DNA of 5,536 nt from positions 1-5,536 of the forward strand of contig JAFLJZ010000083.1 of the NCBI GenBank assembly GCA_022712775.1. The letters run 5' to 3'. Positions 1-5,536 of the stretch are shown one piece after another. The DNA comes from Sulfurimonas sp. GTDB taxonomy: Bacteria > Campylobacterota > Campylobacteria > Campylobacterales > Sulfurimonadaceae. Below the pieces are notes generated by a model. That model made no database searches. It was given only the letters and a program-made list of their open reading frames with translations, and was not told where the DNA came from. Position numbers and translations under genes: made by a program. Numbering within the stretch: the stretch's first letter is position 1; each line of letters begins with the position of its first letter.

Positions 1-358
1 TAAGTAGGAGTAAATCACTCTCAATATTAAGCTCTTGACCACTTCTTATGAGTTTATCTAAAACTTTTAGTGTTGTTTTCTTTTTAACAGGTTCTGGTTC
101 AAAAAGTGTTTGAACTTTTTTCTTAGGACTTGTGTCTACTATTTCTTTTTCAAATTTGGCTTTTTTAAATTCTACATTAACGATATAGTTTAAATTTTTA
201 TCATTTAAGTATTTTTCAATTACTTCATTCATCTCACCATGAATTACAATGAGATGGTTTTGAAAGATAATATAATTTTTATCAAAATATGTTATAAAAT
301 TTTCAGTTGTACTGAGTGTAACATCAAGAATTTTGATTGAGGCTTGTTTTGTTTTCAC
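1..358 (-). CDS. minC: Septum site-determining protein MinC, N-terminal part (cut by left window edge)
   Basis: The first 119 codons are present. MinC inhibits FtsZ polymerisation and, with MinD, keeps the division septum away from the poles; it acts at the inner face of the cytoplasmic membrane. The visible part has an N-terminal alpha/beta domain (about residues 5-62), a lysine- and proline-rich linker (about 65-97), and the start of the C-terminal beta-helix domain, recognisable by L103-I-R-S-G-Q-E-L followed by a DLLLL strand, which matches the family pattern (V/I)RSGQ...GDLxVL. The start is GTG: an in-frame TAA lies directly before it, and an AAGGGA ribosome-binding site sits 6 bases upstream. 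It follows trpB by 10 bases, so it is probably co-transcribed. The N-terminal domain is poorly conserved; the identification rests mainly on the RSGQ region. The rest lies outside the window. Confidence 0.82.
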   Translation of the reverse strand, partial: MKTKQASIKILDVTLSTTENFITYFDKNYIIFQNHLIVIHGEMNEVIEKYLNDKNLNYIVNVEFKKAKFEKEIVDTSPKKKVQTLFEPEPVKKKTTLKVLDKLIRSGQELNIESDLLLL

Positions 359-364
359 TTATCT

Positions 365-370
365 TCCCTT
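365..370 (-). promoter_or_regulatory. Ribosome-binding site of minC (supports GTG start)
   Basis: AAGGGA lies 6 bases upstream of the GTG start of minC and shares its first two bases with the TAA stop of trpB. Because a stop codon immediately precedes the GTG in frame, this site and the GTG together fix the minC start. Confidence 0.7.
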
Positions 371-1595
371 AGTCAAAATGCAAAATATCTTTTGCTTGAA
401 TCATATCTTTGTCACCACGACCAGATAGATTTACTATTACGAGCTTACCTTTGATATTTGACATCTTTTTAAGGTGCGCTACTGCATGCGAGCTCTCAAA
501 GGCTGGAATAATTCCTTCTTTGCGAGATAACCATACAAAAGCATCTAAAGCCTCTTGGTCTGTAGCATGGTCATAAGTAATAGACTTGTTGTCATTATGA
601 AATGCGTGCTCAGGTCCGATTCCAGGATAATCTAATCCTGCTGAAATAGAATGTGCTTCAAGTACTTGACCGTCTTCATCTTGGAGAAGATAAGACATTT
701 GACCATGTAATACTCCTGGACGACCTTTTTTCAAAGAACAACCATGTTTATCTGTATCTATTCCTAGCCCACCAGCTTCGATTCCAATACACTCAACTTC
801 TTTATCTTCTAAGAAATGTTGAAACATACCAATAGCATTACTACCACCACCAATACAAGCTATTACATGGTCTGGTAATCTGTTTTCTTTTTCTAAAATT
901 TGTGCCCGTGCTTCATAACCGATAATCGCTTGAAAATCTCGAACCATCATAGGGTAGGGATGTGGACCTGCAACTGTACCTATAATATAAAAAGTATCTC
1001 TGGCATTTGTAACCCAATGACGAATGGCGTCATTCATCGCATCCTTAAGTGTTCTACTTCCGCTTTCAACAGAGTTTACCTTAGCACCTAAAAGCTTCAT
1101 TCTAAAAACATTAAGCTCTTGTCTCTCAACATCTTTAGCGCCCATGAAAATTTCACATTCTAGCCCGAGTAAAGCACAGATAGTTGCAGTAGCAACACCA
1201 TGTTGTCCAGCACCAGTTTCAGCGATAATTTTTTTATATCCTAGTCGTTGTGCCATTAAACCTTGTGCAATAACATTGTTAACTTTATGTGCACCTGTAT
1301 GGTTTAAATCTTCTCTTTTGAAGTAGATTGTTGCACCAAGTTCATCAGATATGTTTTTCGCATAATAAAGCGGAGAAGGGCGACCAACATAATCTTTTAG
1401 ATAATAATGTACCTCTGCCCAGAAATCTTTGTCAAAGCGAATTTTTTCGTACTCATCTTTAAGTCGTAAAAGTGCAGGCATAAGTGTTTCAGGGACATAG
1501 CGTCCTCCAAAAGCTACACTAGAATCTGAAAATATTCCAAAATGACCATTTTCATCTGGATCGTATTTAGAAGCACTGGGTATGTAATCTTTCAT
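369..1595 (-). CDS. trpB: Tryptophan synthase beta chain (TrpB1 type)
   Basis: The enzyme condenses indole with L-serine to give L-tryptophan, using pyridoxal phosphate, normally as an alpha2-beta2 complex with TrpA in the cytoplasm. The 408-residue length is typical. Visible motifs are [10 protein letters not shown] with the PLP Schiff-base lysine K104, ETGAGQHG with catalytic E126, the GGGSNA phosphate-binding loop at 249-254, and SGRGDKD near the C-terminus (S391 contacts the PLP ring nitrogen in this family). I chose the ATG at 1595, which has AAGGAG 10 bases upstream; the in-frame ATG at 1622 would lie inside the preceding gene and adds a non-conserved N-terminus. There is no trpA in the window. 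Relative to the usual contiguous FGxFGG motif, this copy has seven extra residues (S23-F29), in frame and otherwise intact. It sits one base after the nuclease-like gene and 10 before minC. Confidence 0.97.
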   Translation of the reverse strand: MKDYIPSASKYDPDENGHFGIFSDSSVAFGGRYVPETLMPALLRLKDEYEKIRFDKDFWAEVHYYLKDYVGRPSPLYYAKNISDELGATIYFKREDLNHTGAHKVNNVIAQGLMAQRLGYKKIIAETGAGQHGVATATICALLGLECEIFMGAKDVERQELNVFRMKLLGAKVNSVESGSRTLKDAMNDAIRHWVTNARDTFYIIGTVAGPHPYPMMVRDFQAIIGYEARAQILEKENRLPDHVIACIGGGSNAIGMFQHFLEDKEVECIGIEAGGLGIDTDKHGCSLKKGRPGVLHGQMSYLLQDEDGQVLEAHSISAGLDYPGIGPEHAFHNDNKSITYDHATDQEALDAFVWLSRKEGIIPAFESSHAVAHLKKMSNIKGKLVIVNLSGRGDKDMIQAKDILHFD

Positions 1596-1596
1596 A

Positions 1597-2097
1597 TTAT
1601 TTAAACTCCTTTTTACATTCATAATATAATGATGTATCTAAATCTTCGTCAAACTCAACAGTAGTTTCTTGATTTGATATATTTGGTATTTTTGTAAGTT
1701 TACCATCTCTCATGCATGATAAAGCAATGTAAGCTTCTTTTTGTTTTTCTTTAGTGATTTCTTCATTTGAAAAATGACTAATACTACTTCTTAATTGTTC
1801 TTCAGCATTTTTTCTTCTTTTAGTTTTTGTAGTTGCTTTTTCGCTTTGAAAAGTTTTTAACTCTATGAAGCAAAAAGTTTCATCATTAAAAACTATGCAA
1901 TCACATTTTTTTGTATTGACACCAAAATCAATACAATCATCAACTTTAACAAATGATATGTCTTTATTAGTATTATTAATTACTTCAAATTGTCCATTGT
2001 CAGATTTTACAAATGCTTGTCCTTGATTTTCAGGATCTTGAATGAAAAAATGTTTATCATTAACAGTTTCTAAGCAATCATCAAAGTTATTTATCAT
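1597..2097 (-). CDS. PD-(D/E)XK nuclease-like protein, partner of the upstream ATPase
   Basis: This 166-residue soluble protein belongs to no named family I recognise. Its centre shows a strand with K64-C-D66, a turn, then a strand ending I78-E79-L80-K81, followed by a basic stretch (K87-K96) and a helix with A-E-E-Q101-L. The order D...(12 residues)...ExK...Q is that of the PD-(D/E)XK nuclease core, in which D66, E79 and K81 would bind metal and activate water. A DNA- or RNA-cutting role is therefore inferred, not shown. There is no signal peptide or membrane segment. It has seven cysteines (8, 55, 65, 67, 76, 128, 161), not spaced as an obvious zinc site. The ATG overlaps the end of the ATPase gene by 11 bases and has only a weak AGAGA ribosome site, so translation is probably coupled. 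It is AT-rich compared with trpB. Alternative: a structural or regulatory protein with a nuclease-like fold. Confidence 0.72.
   Translation of the reverse strand: MINNFDDCLETVNDKHFFIQDPENQGQAFVKSDNGQFEVINNTNKDISFVKVDDCIDFGVNTKKCDCIVFNDETFCFIELKTFQSEKATTKTKRRKNAEEQLRSSISHFSNEEITKEKQKEAYIALSCMRDGKLTKIPNISNQETTVEFDEDLDTSLYYECKKEFK
1606..1611 (-). promoter_or_regulatory. Ribosome-binding site of trpB, embedded in the end of the nuclease-like gene
   Basis: AAGGAG lies 10 bases upstream of the trpB ATG at 1595. The same bases encode part of the Lys-Lys-Glu-Phe-Lys C-terminus of the upstream gene, so the ribosome site of a housekeeping gene is part of the coding sequence of the accessory gene. It decides the trpB start in favour of 1595 over 1622. 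Confidence 0.75.
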
Positions 2098-3298
2098 TTT
2101 TAAATTCTCTATAAATATCCATTAACTCACTAAAATCATCATCAAGTATATCACCGATTTCATCAATAACATTTGATTCTATCATCCCAGTAGATTTACC
2201 TTTGATGCTTTTTGAAATACCATTTTCAATGAGGTAAGCAGAAAATGCATCAGGGTCTATTTGTTGCTCTTTAGGAATCATAGTAGAGATTTTATCGTTT
2301 AAAATATCGTTAGTATTTGAAGCTTTATATGCAAATATCAGTACATTTAAAATCGATAAAATATATGGGCTATGCGTCATAATAGATAAAGAACTCTCTC
2401 CTCGATTTTCTATCATAAATTTAACGGTATCTATTTGTGACTTAGGGTAGAGGTTTAACTCTGGTTCTTCAATGATTATATTTTTATGTTTACTTGCGAA
2501 GTACTTTAAGGTTAGATAGAGTGGAAGTGCAGATTGAATCCCACTTGAACTATTGTCAAGCGTTAAAAACTCATCATCTTTATAACTTCCATAATAAATC
2601 CTATCCTGAGAGTTTATATTTTTGTATTTCATAGTGAGTATATCTAACTCTTTTATCTCATTTTTTGCACTGTTGTAGTGAGCAGAAAACTCTAGAATCG
2701 TTTTTGGTAAAGGTAAATCAGCTTTAATCATATTACTTAAAGAATTAGAAAAGAATGAGATTAAATTTCTTTCTGCTGGGATATATTTTGATTTTAAACT
2801 AGTGATATTTTTATCAGCATCGATTAATGTATTTCTGTATTCTTTATCTTTTAAAATTTTAATAAGATGTTTCTGCACTTTTTCATCATCTTTAAATAAA
2901 TCATGTTCAAATATACTATTTAATACAGTATCTAAATCATTCTCATTTATAGTATCAAACAATTTCTTGGCTTCTATGCTTCGCTCGATATTTTTTAATT
3001 TTGGAAGAGATTCCTTTGTGTGTATTGAAAGATTTATTTTTAAGCTTACTATTTCGATAATGCTTTTTCCATCTTCTTCAAGTTTAATAAAAGAATCTTC
3101 ATTAAGAAAATCAATATTAAAATCTTTTAATCTTTTAACAAATTCATCTTCATCAATAGTAAAGTCAGTAACAACAGTAATTAGTTTGGCTAAGGTACTC
3201 TTGCCGCTACCATTATCACCGATAAAAAGATTTGTTTTATTGAGTTCTATATCTATATCTTTTAGAACTCCAAAGTTTTTAACAATTAGGTTTAGCAC
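2087..3298 (-). CDS. ABC/AAA-type ATPase (OLD/AAA_15/AAA_21-like), stand-alone; probable sensor/motor of a two-gene module
   Basis: This 403-residue cytosolic ATPase has no membrane segments. In order it shows: an N-terminal strand (N3-F9, as in SMC/RecF-like ATPases), Walker A G27-D-N-G-S-G-K-S-T35, a charged mostly helical insertion (about 45-170), a YIPAER motif (172-177), the ABC signature S250-S-S-G253-I-Q, Walker B I274-I-I-E-E278 followed by P-E-L-N (279-282), and the switch histidine in T308-H309-S-P. A helical, acidic tail follows. These elements suggest ATP-dependent dimerisation. There is no TOPRIM nuclease domain as in OLD/GajA and no long coiled coil as in SMC or Rad50. The start is GTG, overlapping the apt stop by one base (TAGTG), with GAGG 7 bases upstream. 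Such ATPases often work with a small effector encoded next to them; here that is the overlapping PD-(D/E)XK-like gene. The defence role is inferred. Sampled lines are 18-32% GC. Confidence 0.88.
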   Translation of the reverse strand: MLNLIVKNFGVLKDIDIELNKTNLFIGDNGSGKSTLAKLITVVTDFTIDEDEFVKRLKDFNIDFLNEDSFIKLEEDGKSIIEIVSLKINLSIHTKESLPKLKNIERSIEAKKLFDTINENDLDTVLNSIFEHDLFKDDEKVQKHLIKILKDKEYRNTLIDADKNITSLKSKYIPAERNLISFFSNSLSNMIKADLPLPKTILEFSAHYNSAKNEIKELDILTMKYKNINSQDRIYYGSYKDDEFLTLDNSSSGIQSALPLYLTLKYFASKHKNIIIEEPELNLYPKSQIDTVKFMIENRGESSLSIMTHSPYILSILNVLIFAYKASNTNDILNDKISTMIPKEQQIDPDAFSAYLIENGISKSIKGKSTGMIESNVIDEIGDILDDDFSELMDIYREFKNDK

Positions 3299-3846
3299 TA
3301 ATCAACCTCGATGAGTGTATACACAGGAGTTTTTTCTTCAAGTTTTTTGATTCCATCTAAAAATGTTAGTCCCATGATAAAACAAGATTCAACACAGTTC
3401 GCACCAGCTTGATTGATAAGTGAAGCAGCAGCATTAGCAGTTCCCCCAGTTGCGATTAAATCATCTATCATAAGTACTCTTGCGTTAGGAATAGCGCTAA
3501 AAGCATCGATATGTACTTCAACTTCATCTATTCCATATTCTAAAGAATATTTTTCACTAATAGTTGTATAGGGAAGTTTTCCTTTTTTACGAATTGGTAC
3601 AAAACCAACTCTAAGCATTTGTGCAAGTGCCGCACCGAAGATAAATCCTCTTGCATCAATTCCAGCGATATAGTCTAGGTTATATTCTTTATATCTTTGG
3701 TACAGGTGATTCATTAAGACACCATACGCTTCTGCATTATTTAAAATTGTAGTTATGTCTTTAAATACGATTCCAGGTTTTGGAAAGTCTGGTATATCTC
3801 TTATTGAAGCTTCTATTATTCTTCTTTCTGTATCGCTTAATATCAT
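3298..3846 (-). CDS. apt: Adenine phosphoribosyltransferase
   Basis: Apt converts adenine and PRPP to AMP and pyrophosphate, the adenine salvage reaction, in the cytoplasm. The 182-residue length fits the family. Recognisable features are D20[12 protein letters not shown] near the N-terminus, [10 protein letters not shown] (62-71), the SLEYG motif (101-105), and the PRPP-binding loop V124-L-M-I-D128-D129-L-I-A-T-G-G-T136 with both acidic residues present. The ATG has AAGGA 7 bases upstream. It begins 10 bases after the coiled-coil membrane protein gene, and its TAG stop is shared with the GTG start of the ATPase. The C-terminus (TLIEVD) looks complete, so the ATPase did not truncate apt. Confidence 0.97.
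   Translation of the reverse strand: MILSDTERRIIEASIRDIPDFPKPGIVFKDITTILNNAEAYGVLMNHLYQRYKEYNLDYIAGIDARGFIFGAALAQMLRVGFVPIRKKGKLPYTTISEKYSLEYGIDEVEVHIDAFSAIPNARVLMIDDLIATGGTANAAASLINQAGANCVESCFIMGLTFLDGIKKLEEKTPVYTLIEVD
3306..3309 (-). promoter_or_regulatory. Ribosome-binding site of the ATPase gene, within the end of apt
   Basis: GAGG lies 7 bases upstream of the GTG start at 3298, inside the last codons of apt. Together with the TAGTG stop/start overlap it supports the GTG start and suggests that ribosomes finishing apt reinitiate on the ATPase gene. Confidence 0.55.
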
Positions 3847-3856
3847 CTATTTATCC

Positions 3857-4189
3857 TTATAGTAGAGCGTCTATACGACCCTCAAGAGCTTTAATCTTAC
3901 CGTTAAGCCTATCTGTCTCTTGTCTATGTTTAGTATTCCTACCCTTAAGAACTTTTAACTCATTTCTTAGTTTTGTGAGTTCTTCACTAAGTATATCCAC
4001 ATTACCAAGTGCGCGTTGGAGTTGAATCTGGTATTTTCGTATGAGAATCTCAGCTTCTTGAAGAGTGAGCTTCATCAAGTCATTACTTCTCTGTTCTCTA
4101 TTTGTAATACTTTTAAAGTAGTACATTTTTACAAATAAAAATATTGAAAGTATTGATAAAATCGTAAGTAAAGACCATTCCCAAAACAT
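3857..4189 (-). CDS. Small membrane-anchored coiled-coil protein of unknown function
   Basis: This 110-residue protein has one N-terminal hydrophobic helix (about residues 5-24, beginning F-W-E-W and ending before K21-M-Y-Y-F), then a long charged helix (about 36-110) with leucine, isoleucine and valine at heptad-like spacing, e.g. L67, L71, L74, L78, L81, and L95, I99, L102, I106. This predicts a single-pass anchor with a coiled coil; the positive residues after the helix (K26, R31, R34) suggest a cytoplasmic coiled coil. It resembles the general build of divisome or envelope scaffold proteins, but I do not recognise a family and assign no function. The ATG is one base after the rpiB stop, with AGGAG 7 bases upstream inside the end of rpiB; apt follows 10 bases later. 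The tight packing argues that it is a real, translated gene. Confidence 0.82.
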   Translation of the reverse strand: MFWEWSLLTILSILSIFLFVKMYYFKSITNREQRSNDLMKLTLQEAEILIRKYQIQLQRALGNVDILSEELTKLRNELKVLKGRNTKHRQETDRLNGKIKALEGRIDALL

Positions 4190-4190
4190 A

Positions 4191-4631
4191 TTATTTCTCC
4201 TCAGGTAACTCTATTTTTGCAACGCGACCTGTGTGTCTTCCACCATCAAAACTTCCTGCAATCCAAGCGTCTAAGATTGATTCTGCAACACCACGTCCAA
4301 CGATTCGCTCACCAAAACAAAGTACATTCGCATCATTATGTCCACGAGCTACAGTTGCTGTATACGCATCATGACAAAGAGCTGCTCTGATTCCAACATG
4401 GCGATTTGCTGCCATACTCATTCCAATCCCAGAACCGCAAATAAGGATTCCATATGTTCTTTCATCATCTAAAACTTCTTCACATAATTTATGTGCATAA
4501 TCGGGATAATCAACTCTATCTGTTGTAAAAGGTCCAAGGTCTATAATTTCATGACCTTTTTCTTTTAGTAATGTAACCGTATAATCTTTTAACTCAATTC
4601 CAGCATGATCAGTTGCGACAAAAAATTTCAA
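4191..4631 (-). CDS. rpiB: Ribose-5-phosphate isomerase B (TTG start)
   Basis: RpiB interconverts ribose 5-phosphate and ribulose 5-phosphate in the pentose phosphate pathway (RpiB/LacAB family, cytoplasmic). The protein is 146 residues, a normal length. Motifs are D8-H9-A-G near the N-terminus, the G61-I-L-I-C65-G-S-G-I-G-M-S-M-A loop with the catalytic cysteine, A95-R-G-H98-N-D-A-N with the ring-opening histidine, and GGRH133..R136, which binds phosphate. The start is TTG: the upstream protease gene ends with TAA in the same frame four codons earlier, no ATG lies between, and AAGGAG stands 5 bases before the TTG. The resulting N-terminus (M-K-F-F-V-A-T-D-H-A) is the one expected for the family. 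The end is one base from the next gene. Confidence 0.96.
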   Translation of the reverse strand: MKFFVATDHAGIELKDYTVTLLKEKGHEIIDLGPFTTDRVDYPDYAHKLCEEVLDDERTYGILICGSGIGMSMAANRHVGIRAALCHDAYTATVARGHNDANVLCFGERIVGRGVAESILDAWIAGSFDGGRHTGRVAKIELPEEK

Positions 4632-4636
4632 ATATT

Positions 4637-4642
4637 CTCCTT
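4637..4642 (-). promoter_or_regulatory. Ribosome-binding site of rpiB (supports TTG start)
   Basis: AAGGAG lies 5 bases upstream of TTG 4631 and shares its first two bases with the TAA stop of the M50 protease gene. This strong site and the in-frame stop exclude a start further upstream. Confidence 0.75.
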
Positions 4643-5327
4643 AAGTGCTTAATAATAAGCTTAGTATAGTTTGTACAGGCATGATAAGTAAGTAATCTTT
4701 TAGTGGTGTCATTAAGACAACAAGAACTACAATGATTCCGTATCTTTCATTTTTATAGAAAAACTCTGCAACTTTATTCATCTTATGTTTTAATGCGAGA
4801 TGCATTACAAGGTGTGCCCCATCAAACTGTGGAATAGGAAGGAGGTTAAACACACCTAAAACTACATTAATAATAAGAAGTTGAAACACAAAAATATATG
4901 CAAAAATATATACTAAACTATCTACAGTTGTTGGTTTTGCCATTGACATAATAACTATAGAAGCAATTACCGCAAGTGTAAAGTTGTAAACAATCCCAGC
5001 TAAGTCTACTTGCATAGCGGCGTTATAGCCACCTTTACGTATTACTGTAGCCATATTTATAGGTACTGGTTTTGCCCAACCGAATAAAAATCCACTCTCT
5101 CCACCAAGAAGTATAGGTAGAAAATACATAGTGGCAGGAACAATAATAGTACCAACTAGATCCACATGGATAAGTGGGTTGATAGATAATCTACCTGCAT
5201 TTTTAGCAGTTTTATCACCGTAAGCTAAGGCTACAAGTCCATGACCTATTTCATGTCCTATTATGGCTATAGCTAGGGCGAGTACTGCTGCACCTATTTT
5301 AAGTAAATCAATAGATTCCATGGTCAT
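4641..5327 (-). CDS. M50-family membrane metalloprotease (site-2-protease-like)
   Basis: This 228-residue multi-pass inner-membrane protein is a short, Rce1-unrelated M50B-type protease lacking PDZ or CBS domains. The zinc site is H25-E26-I-G-H29 inside the first hydrophobic helix; the third ligand region is F160-N161-L-L-P-I-P-Q-F-D169-G, matching the family NPxPxxDG pattern. Conserved family segments N50-P-L-I-H-V-D-L-V-G and G83-W-A-K-P-V-P-I-N are also present. Hydrophobic helices lie at about 8-28, 57-75, 108-129, 137-165 and 196-222. Such proteins cleave substrates within the membrane; the substrate here is unknown. ATG 5327 overlaps the lepB end by 20 bases; a second in-frame ATG at 5321 is equally possible, and neither has a strong ribosome site. 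Its position after signal peptidase fits a role in membrane protein processing or clearance of signal peptide remnants, but that is conjecture. Confidence 0.92.
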   Translation of the reverse strand: MTMESIDLLKIGAAVLALAIAIIGHEIGHGLVALAYGDKTAKNAGRLSINPLIHVDLVGTIIVPATMYFLPILLGGESGFLFGWAKPVPINMATVIRKGGYNAAMQVDLAGIVYNFTLAVIASIVIMSMAKPTTVDSLVYIFAYIFVFQLLIINVVLGVFNLLPIPQFDGAHLVMHLALKHKMNKVAEFFYKNERYGIIVVLVVLMTPLKDYLLIMPVQTILSLLLST

Positions 5328-5536
5328 CTTTATCTATTCTAATTCTTTCTTCTCGTGCTAAGTCGAGATGTCGCGGTGCTTCTAAGTCAGTTGGAGTTTT
5401 CCCCATTCTGTCCCATCTTATTTCCCAGTTTGCGTCTATTGAAAAGTAAATAAACCAAGGTGTACCCTCTATATTATCATAAGGAACTGCACCCCAAAAA
5501 CGGCTATCATTTGAATGATCACGATTATCACCCATC
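5308..5536 (-). CDS. lepB: Signal peptidase I, C-terminal part (cut by right window edge)
   Basis: Signal peptidase I removes signal peptides from exported proteins at the outer face of the inner membrane. Only the last 75 complete codons are present. They begin with the conserved box E, M-G-D-N-R-D-H-S-N-D-S-R-F-W-G, followed by A-V-P-Y-D-N-I-E-G, which is diagnostic of the S26 family. The catalytic serine and lysine and the membrane anchor lie upstream, outside the window. The C-terminal tail is charged (R- and D-rich), ending G-I-Y. The final 20 bases overlap the start of the M50 protease gene, so the two are probably translationally coupled. The first codon shown is not the gene start. 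Confidence 0.95.
   Translation of the reverse strand, partial: MGDNRDHSNDSRFWGAVPYDNIEGTPWFIYFSIDANWEIRWDRMGKTPTDLEAPRHLDLAREERIRIDKDDHGIY

Noticed and set aside
653..1326. Three forward-strand open frames opposite trpB
   Set aside because: They lie entirely antisense to a highly conserved trpB and show no recognisable domain.
1593..1622. Alternative trpB start at ATG 1622, adding nine residues
   Set aside because: It lies within the nuclease-like gene, has no ribosome site at proper distance, and the extra residues are not part of the TrpB family N-terminus. ATG 1595 has AAGGAG upstream.
1597..3298. Toxin-antitoxin interpretation of the ATPase-nuclease pair
   Set aside because: A 403-residue ATPase is not a typical antitoxin and the small protein resembles no toxin family I recognise; an ATPase-effector module fits better, though a toxin-like effector restrained by the ATPase cannot be excluded.
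3293..3302. Small inverted repeat TTAG-TG-CTAA at the apt/ATPase junction as a possible integration site or terminator
   Set aside because: The stem has only four base pairs with a two-base loop, has no T-run, and is too short to distinguish from chance in AT-rich DNA.
2802..3314. Forward-strand open frame of 170 codons opposite the ATPase
   Set aside because: It is antisense to a gene with complete ATPase motifs; its translation is a low-complexity serine, phenylalanine and leucine string, as expected from the complement of an AT-rich gene.
3780..4025. Forward-strand open frame of 81 codons across the apt and coiled-coil gene junction
   Set aside because: Antisense to two supported genes, and a leucine/serine-rich composition that mirrors the complementary coding sequence.
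1..5536. CRISPR arrays, tRNA/rRNA genes, insertion sequences, phage genes
   Set aside because: No regularly spaced repeats, no structured RNA gene signatures and no transposase or integrase motifs were seen; coding sequence occupies nearly every base.

Overview
The window is a single-strand block of a Campylobacterota chromosome, most like Sulfurimonas or a near relative. This rests on the AT-rich composition, the Sulfurimonas-like TrpB, Apt and RpiB sequences, and an epsilonproteobacterial-style MinC. The genus is an inference from protein style, not a database match. All nine supported genes lie on the minus strand, and no gap between them exceeds about 10 bases. They read as one operon running from the right edge to the left edge. 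No rRNA, tRNA, CRISPR array, insertion sequence, internal promoter or convincing terminator was seen.

In transcription order the genes are: the C-terminal end of signal peptidase I (lepB, cut by the right edge); an M50 site-2-protease-like membrane metalloprotease; ribose-5-phosphate isomerase B (rpiB, TTG start); a small membrane-anchored coiled-coil protein of unknown function; adenine phosphoribosyltransferase (apt); a 403-residue ABC/AAA-type ATPase (GTG start); a 166-residue protein with a PD-(D/E)XK nuclease signature; tryptophan synthase beta (trpB); and the N-terminal part of the division inhibitor MinC (GTG start, cut by the left edge). The flanking genes are housekeeping: secretion and membrane proteolysis, pentose phosphate metabolism, purine salvage, tryptophan synthesis and division-site placement.

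The part that stands out is the 1.7-kb ATPase-nuclease pair between apt and trpB. The ATPase has Walker A, an SSSG signature, an EEPE Walker B and a THSP switch histidine, as in the OLD/AAA_15/AAA_21 group of stand-alone ABC ATPases. Its partner has D66...E79-L-K81 with a following Q101, the pattern of a PD-(D/E)XK nuclease core. The two genes overlap by 11 bases. The ATPase start overlaps the apt stop (TAGTG), and the trpB ribosome-binding site lies inside the last codons of the nuclease gene. The pair is visibly more AT-rich than trpB. It looks like a compact two-gene ATPase-effector module, plausibly anti-phage defence, spliced into a housekeeping operon without breaking it. The defence role is inferred from architecture only.

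TrpB also appears to carry a 7-residue in-frame insertion in its conserved N-terminal FGxFGG motif.
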